A DNA stretch of 64,000 nucleotides, from contig JAEYRB010000063.1 of the NCBI GenBank assembly GCA_023409735.1, positions 62,001 through 126,000 on the forward strand, read 5' to 3'. This DNA comes from Bacillota bacterium. Lineage in GTDB: Bacteria > Bacillota > Clostridia > Acetivibrionales > DTU013. Shown piece after piece: positions 27,374-37,370 of this stretch. A program made the translations under genes and the position numbers. Every line of letters begins with the position of its first letter. Position 1 is the stretch's first letter. A model generated the notes under the pieces. That model was not told the origin of the DNA and searched no databases. It saw nothing but the letters and a program-made list of their open reading frames with translations.

Positions 27374-28279
27374 ATGCTTTATAAAAGAAAATGGAAGATA
27401 CACCAGACGGCTGGGGATAGAACTTTCGACATTATGGTGAATTCTCTTGCTATTCTTGCAACAATTATTACTGTCTATCCTATTTACTTCGTATTTATGG
27501 CATCATTAAGTGATCCCTCTGCAATTAATTCTGGGGAGGTTTTGCTTTTTCCTGTTAATCCAAGGCTCACTGCTTATGAACGAATTATTAGGGATTCTAG
27601 AATCTGGACAGGTTACACAAATACGATTTTCTTTACGATTGGAAGCGTAATACTCGGTACTGTGCTAACAGTCCTAGGAGGGTATGCTTTATCGCGAAAG
27701 GATCTTTTGGGTCGTAATTTCTTTATGAAATTATTAGTTTTTACAATGTATTTTAATGGAGGCCTTATACCAACCTATATGGTGATTAAGGGTCTAGGGC
27801 TTATCAATACGAGCTTTGTTTTAATTCTTCTAGGTTCGTTCTCCTGTTACAATTTGATTATTACACGTACCTTTTTTTTATCAAAAATACCTGATGAAAT
27901 ACTTGAAGCGGCCAGAATCGATGGATGTGGAAATGGCAGGTCATTTTTCAGCATTGTCCTTCCACTATCAAAGGAGATAGTTTCAGTACTTGTTCTTTTC
28001 TTTGCGGTAAATCAATGGAATTCTTATTTTAATGCTCTGATTTACCTAAATAATCAAAAGCTTTACCCTCTGCAGCTTGTCTTACGTGAAATCCTTATTG
28101 CGTCCCAGATGATAATGAGTGATGGAGTAAGCTCGGAGGAACTAGTCCAGATGCAAAGACTTGCTGAGACAATTAAATACGGGGTTATTATTGTTGCATC
28201 AGTGCCATTGCTGTTAATATATCCATTCTTACAGAAATTTTTTATTAAAGGTGTAATGGTTGGAAGTATAAAAGGGTAG
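27374..28279 (+). CDS. YtcP/LplC-type sugar ABC transporter permease
   Basis: 301 residues, six membrane segments. The family shows VYPIYFVFMASLSDPSAI near the N-terminus, FNGGLIPTYMVIKGLGLINT in the middle, the EAA loop with PDEILEAARIDGCGNGRSFF, and a C-terminal YPFLQKFFIKGVMVGSIKG. The gene starts 12 bases after the preceding permease with AAGGAGG, so they are cotranscribed and form the heteromeric channel. Confidence 0.92.
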   Translation: MLYKRKWKIHQTAGDRTFDIMVNSLAILATIITVYPIYFVFMASLSDPSAINSGEVLLFPVNPRLTAYERIIRDSRIWTGYTNTIFFTIGSVILGTVLTVLGGYALSRKDLLGRNFFMKLLVFTMYFNGGLIPTYMVIKGLGLINTSFVLILLGSFSCYNLIITRTFFLSKIPDEILEAARIDGCGNGRSFFSIVLPLSKEIVSVLVLFFAVNQWNSYFNALIYLNNQKLYPLQLVLREILIASQMIMSDGVSSEELVQMQRLAETIKYGVIIVASVPLLLIYPFLQKFFIKGVMVGSIKG

Positions 28280-28507
28280 CAAAATAATTAATTTGATTAC
28301 ATTAGTTTGATTTTGGTGGGAGTTGAAATGTTTAGTCTTAAATAAAATCTTTGGGGGAATGCCTATGGAAGTATGCTAGTAAATATTCTATATGCCATCA
28401 ATACTAGTTGCAGTACGAAATGTGGTAGAAAACAAATAACATCCTATAAAAGTTTTATACATTAAGGTATGATTATTATAGGAGGAGTTTTAGGGAGGAT
28501 AAGAAAA

Positions 28508-30145
28508 GTGAAAAGATTATTATGTGTTTTTATGACCATCATACTTGTTCTTTTTTCCGGATGCGCAACAAATAAGACAAATAAGACAAGTAAAACAGAT
28601 AATTCCAATTCCGCTGTTTCCACAGTAGACGGCTCATCAAATAGCAATGATAAAGCAGAAAGTAATATGAATGAACAAGGCTTGCCAATTTTGAAAGAAA
28701 AGAAAACATACGTAATTGCAGTTGAAAAGGATCCAAAAAGTGAAAATGGGTTTGCAGATAAAGAAGCATCTAAAAAAGCCGAAGAAGCTACAAATATTCA
28801 TATTGATTGGATGGACATTCCTGCTGCGGGCTGGGACGAGCAAGTTAATATCATGATTGCTTCAGGAAACCTTCCTGATGCATTCTGTAGTTCAAGCGGA
28901 GTGGATACAATGTCAAATATCGAGCTTTTTACTCCAATATCAAGCCTCATTGAAAAATACGCACCTAATATAAATGAAATGTTAACAACCGACACAAAAG
29001 TAAAGATGGCGATTACGGCGGAAGATGGTGAAATTTATAGCTTACCTACTGGTAAGGATAGCCCGGCAAAGAAAATTGGACATTCTCTATGGATGAATAC
29101 GGAATGGTTGTCAAAGCTTGGACTTTCAATACCTAAAACAACAGATGAATTTGTAGATGTGCTGCGTGCTTTTAAAAATGGAGACCCTAATGGAAATGGC
29201 ATTGCTGATGAAATACCTTTTCTTGCTGGTACACATACTTCTGAATCTACAATATATCCTATGTTTGGATCTTTTGGTGTTGTTGAAAATGATGATCATG
29301 TGATTTCACTCGATGGAAAAACAGTTATCTTTACCGGAACACAACCAGGTTACTTTGAGGCTTTAAAATGGTTGCACTCCCTGTATTCAGAGGGACTTTT
29401 GGATAATGAAATATTTACTCACGACGCAGCACAGGTGAATGCTAAAGGACAGAGCAAGGATATGATTATTGGTTCTATTTTGCTCTGGAGTCCTGACTCA
29501 ATTGATCCTAGGTTTGCTGAGTATGAAATCTTAGAGCCCTTGAAAGGTCCCGATGGAACACAATTGTGGTCTATCAACCGTGAACCGCTTGGACAAATGG
29601 AGGGCTTTGCCATTACGAAAAATTGTGATGATCCTGAAGTACTTGTAAGATATTATGACTATAATATTTCTTCGTTAGAGATAGCTATGTCATGGATGTA
29701 CGGCCCTGAATTCGGAGGGACCTGGAAACGTTCTGAAGATAGATGGGAACAGACTACAGAATATGTAACTGAAGGCTCCAGCCTTTCATACATGAAATTT
29801 ACAGTAGCCGGTGGAGATCGCAGTCCCATGTATCAGTGGTCGAAGTATTCCAAAATGGAGATCCCTGACGCAAGAAATAAGAAAAAGCTTGCCGGTATAG
29901 ATCTCTGCCTGCCGTATGCAGTAACGGTTATGCCAAATGGTGTAGAAAATCCTGAGCGAATGAATCAGAGAAATCTTCTTTTTGTTGACATAAATAACTA
30001 TATGAAAAAATTCATGGCAACATCAATTGTAGATGGTATAGATGAAGCAGGTTGGCAGAATCACCTGAAAACATGTGAGCAACTTAAAGTTAATGAGTAC
30101 ACGAATTTATGGCAGCAATATTTTGATATGAAGAAGGGAAGTTAA
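28508..30145 (+). CDS. Lipoprotein solute-binding protein of the sugar ABC system
   Basis: 545 residues from GTG 28508; GGGAGGA seven bases upstream makes this start better than the ATG at 28469, which would put charged residues before the signal. The lipoprotein signal ends LFSGC with the lipidated C19, followed by a polar Asn/Thr/Ser/Lys linker. It belongs to the large (~500-560 residue) YtcQ/LipO-type extracellular binding proteins used for oligo- or polysaccharides; KAEEATNIHIDWMDIPA and NPERMNQRNLLF fit. Being much longer than simple sugar binders, it probably binds a long or complex ligand. The TAA overlaps the next ATG by one base. Confidence 0.9.
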   Translation: MKRLLCVFMTIILVLFSGCATNKTNKTSKTDNSNSAVSTVDGSSNSNDKAESNMNEQGLPILKEKKTYVIAVEKDPKSENGFADKEASKKAEEATNIHIDWMDIPAAGWDEQVNIMIASGNLPDAFCSSSGVDTMSNIELFTPISSLIEKYAPNINEMLTTDTKVKMAITAEDGEIYSLPTGKDSPAKKIGHSLWMNTEWLSKLGLSIPKTTDEFVDVLRAFKNGDPNGNGIADEIPFLAGTHTSESTIYPMFGSFGVVENDDHVISLDGKTVIFTGTQPGYFEALKWLHSLYSEGLLDNEIFTHDAAQVNAKGQSKDMIIGSILLWSPDSIDPRFAEYEILEPLKGPDGTQLWSINREPLGQMEGFAITKNCDDPEVLVRYYDYNISSLEIAMSWMYGPEFGGTWKRSEDRWEQTTEYVTEGSSLSYMKFTVAGGDRSPMYQWSKYSKMEIPDARNKKKLAGIDLCLPYAVTVMPNGVENPERMNQRNLLFVDINNYMKKFMATSIVDGIDEAGWQNHLKTCEQLKVNEYTNLWQQYFDMKKGS

Positions 30146-31494
30146 TGACACTGATAAACTATCTACCAGATGAATTAACGGAGCACATAAATATTCCCGA
30201 AAGAAAGATACCTGTTATTGCTAAAACTGATATTCTAGTGGTGGGAAGCGGGCCTGCCGGCATAGCTGCTGCTGTTGCTTCTGCACGAACAGGTGCTGAT
30301 ACAATATTAGCTGAAAGGTATGGGTGCTTTGGAGGTGCGCTGTCGGTAGGGCAGGTGGAATCATACAACTTCTATATGAATCCTAGAACTGTGGTTTCAG
30401 AAGGGATTCCTAAAGAAATTGAAAATCGGATGATTGAATTTGGTGCGGTACAAAATGATTATCGTGGAACCGGGAATTTCCTTAATCCTGAAAAATACAA
30501 ATATCTCCTTGACTGTTGGATAAGTGAATGTGGTATTCGTCCTCTACTGCACTCAATGGCGGTTGGTGTCATAAAAGAAGATAACTGTGTAAAAGGCGTT
30601 ATATTCGAAAGTAAGTCAGGATGTGGGGCTGTTCTTGCAAAACAGATTGTCGATGCTACTGGAGATGGCGATATTGCGGCTTTTGCAGGTGCTGAGTATA
30701 AAAAGGGAAGTGGAGAAGATGGCAGCTTACAACCTGTGACGATGGTATTTGGAGTGAGTGGTGTTAATATTGATATGTTCAATAGTTATATGGCCACTCA
30801 TACTTCAGTAGATTATCCTGCAACACATGGTCTGAGAGCACCCTTTGTTCTTGCCGCAAAAGATGGCCAATGGCCTGTGGAGCGAGAAGGCGGAGCTTAT
30901 AAAACAGTATTACCCAACGGTGATATTACAAGTTTTAACCTCACACTGGAACGCGGGGTTGACGGAACAAATGTCTTTGACTTAACAATGGCTGAAATAC
31001 ATGGCCGCTGGCAGGTAATGAGGGCAATAGAGGTTTTACGGAAATATGGAAAGGAAATTGGTTTTGAAGGATGCTGGCTACGCTCAATGGCGGGACAGAT
31101 TGGTATTAGAGAGACCCGTAGGATTATTTGTGAATATAGCATCACAAAGGATGATATTTTGAAACAGGCTGAATTTGATGATTGCGTCGGTGTATTCACA
31201 ACGTTTATTGACCCTTTTGGAACAATTGTTAATCCTAAGGATGAAAGCCATTTCCAAATTCCATACCGTATCCTGTTACCTAAAGGACTGGAGAATTTAC
31301 TTGTAACAGGAAGATGTGTATCGTGTGAAGCCGATGCATTCGGAGCTGTACGCATGATGGTGTGCTGTGCAACAACCGGTCAAGCTGCCGGAACGGCAGC
31401 AGCACTCTCAATCAGGGAGAATAAGGGCTTGAGACAGCTGGATTTAGGATTGCTTCAGGAACAGCTTAAAAATGATGGTGTACGTTTAAACTAA
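30145..31494 (+). CDS. FAD-dependent oxidoreductase (PF12831-like)
   Basis: 449 residues. The Rossmann dinucleotide motif GSGPAG lies at residues 34-39 (ILVVGSGPAGIAAAVASA), followed by GCFGGALSVGQ, a late DATGDGDIAAFAGAEY and a C-terminal LLVTGRCVSCEADAFGAVR, the pattern of PF12831 FAD-dependent oxidoreductases. No signal peptide. Its ATG overlaps the stop of the binding-protein gene, so its substrate is probably the ligand imported by this transporter or a product of it. Such enzymes next to LplB-type transporters are recurrent in Firmicutes but their substrates are mostly unknown. Oxidation of a sugar or polyol is my inference. Confidence 0.85.
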   Translation: MTLINYLPDELTEHINIPERKIPVIAKTDILVVGSGPAGIAAAVASARTGADTILAERYGCFGGALSVGQVESYNFYMNPRTVVSEGIPKEIENRMIEFGAVQNDYRGTGNFLNPEKYKYLLDCWISECGIRPLLHSMAVGVIKEDNCVKGVIFESKSGCGAVLAKQIVDATGDGDIAAFAGAEYKKGSGEDGSLQPVTMVFGVSGVNIDMFNSYMATHTSVDYPATHGLRAPFVLAAKDGQWPVEREGGAYKTVLPNGDITSFNLTLERGVDGTNVFDLTMAEIHGRWQVMRAIEVLRKYGKEIGFEGCWLRSMAGQIGIRETRRIICEYSITKDDILKQAEFDDCVGVFTTFIDPFGTIVNPKDESHFQIPYRILLPKGLENLLVTGRCVSCEADAFGAVRMMVCCATTGQAAGTAAALSIRENKGLRQLDLGLLQEQLKNDGVRLN

Positions 31495-31503
31495 ATAAAT
31501 AAG

Positions 31504-31559
31504 TACCGGTAGCAGCTTCGTTGCCTGCCAAAAGCAGTTGGCGGGGCTGCAAACCGGTA
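31504..31559 (+). promoter_or_regulatory. Intercistronic hairpin between the oxidoreductase and GDPD genes
   Basis: TACCGGT (31504-31510) pairs with ACCGGTA (31553-31559); inside, AGCAGC can pair with GCTGC and TGCC with GGC. No T-run follows, so it looks like an mRNA processing or stability element rather than a terminator. Confidence 0.55.
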
Positions 31560-31580
31560 AATAAGGGATGATTACACATT

Positions 31581-32297
31581 ATGATTAATTACGCGCATAG
31601 AGGGGCATCTGAAAAAGCTCCTGAAAATACGATGGCTGCATTTTATAAGGCGATAGAAATGGGTGCAAACGGTATTGAGACCGATGTACAGATATCATCA
31701 GATAATAAGCTTGTTTTATTCCATGATGATACTATGAAAAGGATTATAGGTATTGACAGGTTGATAAGTAGTTTTACATATAAAGAGCTATTGGAATTTG
31801 ATTTCGGAGCCCATAAAGGTGCCAAATACAGAAATGAGAAAATAGTGTTGCTAGAGGACTTTTTAAAGTATTTTTCAGCAAAAGATATTACTCTGGCCAT
31901 TGAAATTAAGCAGAATGGCCTTGAACAAGATGTCCTTTCAGCAATAAACACATTTAAATGTAAAGAACGAGTAATTATAACCTCATTTGACTTTGAACAC
32001 CTCACTTGCATACGAAAACTTGATAAAGAAATATCTCTTGGATTTCTTACTGAAGATATTAATGAGGAGACTTTGAAAACACTTGAAGAAAACAAAGTTA
32101 GACAAATATGTCCAAGAGTACAAAATCTTACAAAAGAACATGTTATGAATGCAAAGCTGAAGGGTTTTGATGTTAGAGGCTGGGATGTTAAAGATACTGA
32201 GTTGATGAAACATGCAATTATTTGCGGCGTAGACGGAATGACGGTGAATTTTCCAGACAAGTTGAATGAATACATAATAACAGGAGAGTTTAAGTAA
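31581..32297 (+). CDS. Glycerophosphodiester phosphodiesterase
   Basis: 238 residues, the size of the short cytoplasmic GDPD family. Active-site residues are all present: H6-R7 (AHRGAS), PENT at 14-17, E33 and D35 (GIETDVQ), H48 (LFHDD), a K in IEIKQN and the late GWDVKD. It splits glycerophosphodiesters into glycerol-3-phosphate and an alcohol. No signal peptide is present. It lies 86 bases after the FAD oxidoreductase across a hairpin, probably in the same transcript, which suggests the imported compound may carry a glycerophosphate ester. Ribosome site is weak. Confidence 0.9.
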   Translation: MINYAHRGASEKAPENTMAAFYKAIEMGANGIETDVQISSDNKLVLFHDDTMKRIIGIDRLISSFTYKELLEFDFGAHKGAKYRNEKIVLLEDFLKYFSAKDITLAIEIKQNGLEQDVLSAINTFKCKERVIITSFDFEHLTCIRKLDKEISLGFLTEDINEETLKTLEENKVRQICPRVQNLTKEHVMNAKLKGFDVRGWDVKDTELMKHAIICGVDGMTVNFPDKLNEYIITGEFK

Positions 32298-32586
32298 TAC
32301 AAATTTCTTCTGAGGTATTTAAAGAACACCGCATGATACTGTAAAAAGTATAATTAATTTTGATCTGCAGCCATATTGTCATATCACCATAAGTTTTGAT
32401 AAAATGTATTTGTCAAACGGTGAAGTAGCATAAATGTTAAGGCTTTTCTTACAAAATAGGCGAAGCGTTGCAACATATATTGAAGAAGGCACCACAAAGC
32501 AAAAAAATAATATTTAAGATTTCAGTGAAAGTGCTGTAAATATACCTCCTGTGTTAAATAGTCCGAAATTCGGTAAAGGAGAGGAC

Positions 32587-34821
32587 ATGAAAAGGAAAAA
32601 AGTATTTTGCAGTATTCTTATTTCATATATTGTTATTATTCTGACGCCGGTATTTATCTTGGGCTCTGTATTATTTAATTCATTTTCTACTTTTTTTAAA
32701 AACGAATTAATCACAGGACAAGTAAATCTATTAAACCGTATTCAAAGCACATTTGATATCTTTATAAGCGAAATGAGTGCGAATTCTCATCTTATGTTCA
32801 ACTCATCAGCATTTACAACGTCGTATATAAAAACAGAATACGGTAATATGTATGATATTACAAGTAAGTTGGCTACTGTATCTTATACAAATAGTTTTAT
32901 TGACAATGTATTTTATGTAAACGATGAAATTAAGCTTGTTTATACACCGGAAACTGTGTATAATTATCAAAATTTTCGAGCTTTTGTTGGAGATTATTCA
33001 AATCTAGATCATGATACTCCTGTTATGCTACTTCAAAATTTGTATAGGTATTGGCTGCCTGAGCAAGATATTAGCTCAGATGGGAAGAAAGTTCTAACCT
33101 ATGTCACTACGGACAAAAGGGGTAGGTTAGCTCCGCGATCATCTATAACCTATCAAATTAATACTGAGACCATTAGCAGGTTGTTCGGTAAGATTGATGA
33201 AAAAGCAGGCATCTGCTTAATAATAGTCGATGAAAACAACAAAATATTGTATTCATCAGACCATAGCTTTTCTGATAAGGTATTTAATGTGTGGAGTGAA
33301 TTTGCAGATAAGGATGGGAGCAATCCTGATAATATTGAGATTAATGGGGAAGAAATCTTTTCATATTATATAGATTCAGCTGTAAGCTCACTAAAGTATG
33401 TTACTTTGATTCCATACCAGAGCATTATTGCACCCATAGAAATGTACAAAATGCGCACTTATTTTTTTATTGCTCTTATTGTTCTTCTCGGTAGCTGCTT
33501 CATTTCTTATTTTATGAAGCTAAATTATGCTCCTATCCGAAAAATAGGCAAGCTAGCTCATTCTATTTTTGGGGAATCTCATGAGATGATGGATGAATTT
33601 GAGGCTACAGAAAAGGCTCTTAATAATATGACTGAGTTGCAGCATATTCAGAGAAAAAACATGATTACTCTAAAGCTTATTAATGGTGGATATAATTCCC
33701 TTGAGGAAATACAGTCTGATAAAGTGTTGGAAAGTCTTGAGCTGCCTGGCCCATTTTTTAGGATTATTGTTTGCTGTATTTCACATTATGGAAAATATCA
33801 TATAGATTCGGGGTTTTACAGTGAGGTTGCAGGTTTTATAAAAGAAACTCTTAACACCTATATAGAATGCATAGTGATTCATCTTCCTAATAATGGTTCT
33901 ATTTGCATTATATTTTCTGGAAAAAAGGCTGAATTAGAAAATCTTGATGATAAATATGTATATTTGAAAAACCTTTTGGAATATACCTACAACCTTAAAT
34001 TTTCTATTGGCATAGGTAAAATTTGTTCTGTTATTGATATGTCGGTATCTTTCCTTCAGGCAGACACGGCAAGTAAATATCAGCTTGTTAAAGGAATAAG
34101 CAGTATTAATTATTATGAGAGTATTATATCTGAATCTACACTTCAATTTAAGTATCCTGATTATTTAATTGAAGTGTTCTACAATGCAATTAAGCATGGA
34201 GATAAGCAAAAAATTCAGGAAGCAATTACAAGTCTTACAGAATATGTTTCACAGCCTAGGAATATATTCTTTGCAACTTGCTTCTCGTTCGACATTATAA
34301 ATACAGCGCTAAAAGCTATGAGGGAGATGAATTACTCGTTTTCAAGCTTTTGCGGAAAGTATCCTGAAATTGTTAATATGTCGTGCCTTAATTCAAAGCA
34401 GGACATAGAGAAGATTGTAAGAATACTGACTGATGAATTGCTTCAAACAATTCCGGTTAAGGAAGATAGTTCAGAAGCCTGGCAAAGTGAAATCATTTTA
34501 AGTGCATTTGATCAGATTATGCAATACATATTATCTCACTATAATGAGAGTTCTTTCTCTGCAAAAAGTCTTTCTGCCAGCTTTGGAATGTCTGTCTCTA
34601 ATATGAGTCACTATTTTAAGAAGCATACAGGGCAGACTGTATCCGAGTACATTTCGCTATTGCGCTTTGAACGTGCCAAAGAGATTTTAAGGGCAACAGA
34701 TGTTAACCTTAATGAGATATCGCAAATGTGCGGATATTGGAACTTGTCAACCTTTGTTCGTCAGTTTAAGAGCCGTGCAGGCACAACTCCTTCAAATTAC
34801 CGTAACGAGTTTCGGAAGTAA
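32587..34821 (+). CDS. Membrane-bound AraC-family sensor regulator
   Basis: 744 residues from ATG 32587 (AAAGGAGAGG just upstream; a GTG at 32551 is unlikely). A membrane segment at about 8-32 and another near 290-310 (FIALIVLLGSCFISYF) bracket an extracellular region of about 250 residues, probably Cache-like. The cytoplasmic part ends in an AraC HTH (about 640-744) with FSAKSLSASFGMSVSNMSHY and LNEISQMCGYWNLSTFVRQF. Proteins of this build lie beside LplB/YtcP transporters and respond to an outside ligand. It probably controls the 26.4-32.3 kb genes. No hairpin separates it clearly from them. Confidence 0.88.
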   Translation: MKRKKVFCSILISYIVIILTPVFILGSVLFNSFSTFFKNELITGQVNLLNRIQSTFDIFISEMSANSHLMFNSSAFTTSYIKTEYGNMYDITSKLATVSYTNSFIDNVFYVNDEIKLVYTPETVYNYQNFRAFVGDYSNLDHDTPVMLLQNLYRYWLPEQDISSDGKKVLTYVTTDKRGRLAPRSSITYQINTETISRLFGKIDEKAGICLIIVDENNKILYSSDHSFSDKVFNVWSEFADKDGSNPDNIEINGEEIFSYYIDSAVSSLKYVTLIPYQSIIAPIEMYKMRTYFFIALIVLLGSCFISYFMKLNYAPIRKIGKLAHSIFGESHEMMDEFEATEKALNNMTELQHIQRKNMITLKLINGGYNSLEEIQSDKVLESLELPGPFFRIIVCCISHYGKYHIDSGFYSEVAGFIKETLNTYIECIVIHLPNNGSICIIFSGKKAELENLDDKYVYLKNLLEYTYNLKFSIGIGKICSVIDMSVSFLQADTASKYQLVKGISSINYYESIISESTLQFKYPDYLIEVFYNAIKHGDKQKIQEAITSLTEYVSQPRNIFFATCFSFDIINTALKAMREMNYSFSSFCGKYPEIVNMSCLNSKQDIEKIVRILTDELLQTIPVKEDSSEAWQSEIILSAFDQIMQYILSHYNESSFSAKSLSASFGMSVSNMSHYFKKHTGQTVSEYISLLRFERAKEILRATDVNLNEISQMCGYWNLSTFVRQFKSRAGTTPSNYRNEFRK

Positions 34822-34990
34822 TTGAAATACAAGCTAAACATTTTTTGGGGCATGCACTTGTTCAAGATAAAAATGTGAATGCAAGCTATCACATATATAG
34901 ATTACACTTGTTTTGGGATTCAACTATTAAAGTAAATTTTGTGATAAGTGGTAATATTAATTCAATTTATGACTTAAGAGAATTTAAGGG

Positions 34991-35068
34991 ACTGCCTCAT
35001 ATCTGTTCTGGGGTGGTCCTTTTTATAGTTTCTTTTGTATAGACTTTATTATAATTCATATGATACAA
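34991..35068 (+). repeat. Hairpin repeat, copy 2 (partner at 25652-25725)
   Basis: 78 bp. GGACTGCCTC (starting at 34989) pairs with GGGGTGGTCC over ten positions using G-U pairs, followed by TTTTTAT, so it can end transcription of the AraC gene. The rest repeats the copy at 25652, including AATTCATATGATACAA. It lies just before the MATE gene. Confidence 0.8.
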
Positions 35069-35105
35069 TCTTTTAGTATATTTTTAGACCGTGGAGGAGT
35101 ACTAA

Positions 35106-36533
35106 ATGAGAGAAAAATATGTGCGTTCCGGTAGGTTAGGTGGCGGCTTTCGCAGGAAATTCATCGGTGACCGCGCATTTTATAAAGCAGTAATAACGCT
35201 GGTTTTACCTGTAGTTATACAGAACATTATTTCTAATTTTGTTAATCTGCTTGACAATATTATGGTTGGGCAGATAGGAACTTTACAGATGTCAGGAGTT
35301 GCCATAGTCAACCAGCTCATGTTTGTATTTAATCTGACCATATTCGGAGGACTTGCCGGTCCCGGTATATTTGGTGCCCAGTTTTATGGTGCTGGAGATA
35401 ACAAAGGGATTCGCAGCACATTTCGCTTTAAAATATGGATTGCTGTTGCTATTTTTGTTGCAGGTATTGCTATATTATTATCAAATGGCAGCAGCCTGAT
35501 TGAACTTTACCTTAAGGGAGAGGGCACAGCGGCCGACGCTGCTGCAATTCTTGAGTTTGGCAAGGAATATTTACAAGTAATGTTATGGGGCTTACTACCC
35601 TTTGCCATTTCACAGGTGTACAGCGGAACTCTGCGCGAGACCGGCGAGACTGTTCTTCCAATGAAGGCCAGTATTGCAGCTGTTTTTATAAACCTATGTC
35701 TAAATTATATTTTGATATACGGTAAAATAGGTTTCCCGGTGATGGGCGTAAGGGGCGCTGCGATTGCCACAGTGATTTCACGTTATGCTGAGCTGGGTAT
35801 AATCTTAATATACACTCACAAACATATTAGAAGATTTCCGTATATGGAAGGAGTATACCGTTCATTAAAAATTCCGGTCAAGCTTTCACTGAGTATAGCT
35901 AAAAAAGGTTTTCCACTGCTTGCCAATGAACTTCTTTGGTCTATGGGAATGACTACGCTCACACAGATATTCTCCACCTGTGGACTCAATGTAGTGGCAG
36001 GACTTAATATTTCCAGCACAATAACTAATTTGTTCAACGTTTTCTTCGTGTCCATGGGTATTGCGGTTTCCGTAATGATCGGGCAATATCTGGGAGCAGG
36101 TGAAATCAAGCAGGCAAAGGAATGTGTATGGAAGCTTATTTTTTTTAGCGTCTGTATAAGTCTCGTTATCGGAGGTATACTTGCCGCTGCATCTCCTGTG
36201 ATACCTCGAATTTATAATACCACTGATGATGTGCGTAGACTGGCAACCTATTTCATGCTTACGGGCGCAGTATATATGGCGTTCAACTCTATAACACATT
36301 GCTGCTACTTTGCATTCCGTTCAGGAGGTAAGACCTTTGCTACCTTTTTGTTTGATAGCGTATATACGTGGGTTGTCTGCGTACCATTCACATACGTTAT
36401 AGTAAATTTTACAGGGCTTAACATCATGGTATTATACCCGATCTGCTATTTTACTGATGTTATAAAAAGCATTGTTGGAATTCTTATGCTGCGCACAGGC
36501 TTCTGGGCACAGAATATTGTTTCTGATAAGTAG
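35106..36533 (+). CDS. MATE family efflux transporter
   Basis: 475 residues, 12 membrane segments in two similar halves. Typical motifs are LVLPVVIQNIISNFVNLLDN (first helix region), MVGQIGTLQMSGVAIVNQL and, in the second half, NVFFVSMGIAVSVMIGQYLG. MATE proteins expel cationic drugs or metabolites in exchange for Na+ or H+; the substrate here is unknown. Start has GTGGAGGAG upstream. An unusually basic N-terminal stretch (RSGRLGGGFRRKF) precedes the first helix. Confidence 0.92.
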   Translation: MREKYVRSGRLGGGFRRKFIGDRAFYKAVITLVLPVVIQNIISNFVNLLDNIMVGQIGTLQMSGVAIVNQLMFVFNLTIFGGLAGPGIFGAQFYGAGDNKGIRSTFRFKIWIAVAIFVAGIAILLSNGSSLIELYLKGEGTAADAAAILEFGKEYLQVMLWGLLPFAISQVYSGTLRETGETVLPMKASIAAVFINLCLNYILIYGKIGFPVMGVRGAAIATVISRYAELGIILIYTHKHIRRFPYMEGVYRSLKIPVKLSLSIAKKGFPLLANELLWSMGMTTLTQIFSTCGLNVVAGLNISSTITNLFNVFFVSMGIAVSVMIGQYLGAGEIKQAKECVWKLIFFSVCISLVIGGILAAASPVIPRIYNTTDDVRRLATYFMLTGAVYMAFNSITHCCYFAFRSGGKTFATFLFDSVYTWVVCVPFTYVIVNFTGLNIMVLYPICYFTDVIKSIVGILMLRTGFWAQNIVSDK

Positions 36534-36875
36534 GAGGCAGGGTAAACAGAACACAGCAACGTTAGGCATAGCTGATTGCTGCAGCTGACATTGAGTGGCA
36601 TAAGTATACCATTATTAGAGGCTTGATTTGTTATTTAGTTTAACTTAAACCTCTAGTGACTTGATATTCTTTTATCAAAAGCCAAAAAGACCAGATAAGT
36701 TAAAAAGCCCAAATAAACCAAAAAGAACTTAACCTAGCAACCATGAAAACAGTAACAGTCTGCGAAACAAAAATAAAAGGTTAGAAACTTTTTTAAATTA
36801 AAGATAAACCTATACACTTTTCTGCAAGTATATAGTAGTATATTAATAATTTTACGAAATAAGTGAGGAAGACAT
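36534..36875. other. Gene-free stretch between the MATE and LURP-like genes
   Basis: About 340 bases, AT-rich. A purine-rich region near 36680-36735 has loose repetition of AAAAAG and CCAAAAAGA but no defined repeat unit. No gene, clear terminator or strong promoter is seen. Confidence 0.4.
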
Positions 36876-37370
36876 ATGATATTATATATTAGACAAAAGG
36901 TGTTTTCATGGAATACCCGTTTTACAGTTAAAGATGAAAACGGTAACGATAAGTATTATGTTGAAGGTGAAATCTTTTCATGGGGCAAAAAGCTTCATAT
37001 TTACGATATGACCGGTAATGAAGTTGCATTTATACATCAAAAGGTATTCAGCTTTCTACCCAGGTATTTTGTCTTCATTGACGGACAGCAGGTGGCTGAA
37101 ATAGTGAAGGAGTTTTCATTTTTTAAACCCAGATATTCAATAACAGGCCTCGGGTGGGATATTAAAGGAAATATTTGGGCACATGATTATAATATTGAAA
37201 AGAACAACAGGTCAATAGTTTCTATCAGAAAAGAATGGTTTACATGGGGAGATTGCTATACGCTTGATATTACTAATCAAGAAGATGAGATCATTGCTAT
37301 GTCAGTGGTCCTTACCATTGACTGTGTAATGGCAGCACAGGGTTCAGCAGCAGGTTCAGCTAACACATAA
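36876..37370 (+). CDS. LURP-one-related (tubby-like fold) protein
   Basis: 164 residues matching the LURP-one-related/DUF567 family: repeated beta segments such as LYIRQKVFSWNTRFTVKDENG, FSWGKKLHIYDMTGNEVAFIHQK (parts) and a late WFTWGDCYTLDI, then a final hydrophobic helix (IAMSVVLTIDCVMAA). The fold resembles the membrane-tethered tubby C-terminal domain; the bacterial function is unknown. The C-terminal tail (GSAAGSANT) is coded by a short repeat that is copied again just after the stop codon. Confidence 0.85.
   Translation: MILYIRQKVFSWNTRFTVKDENGNDKYYVEGEIFSWGKKLHIYDMTGNEVAFIHQKVFSFLPRYFVFIDGQQVAEIVKEFSFFKPRYSITGLGWDIKGNIWAHDYNIEKNNRSIVSIRKEWFTWGDCYTLDITNQEDEIIAMSVVLTIDCVMAAQGSAAGSANT

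Noticed and set aside
31643..32329. 228-codon minus-strand frame across the GDPD gene
   Set aside because: It is antisense to a gene with a complete active site and has no family motif or ribosome site.
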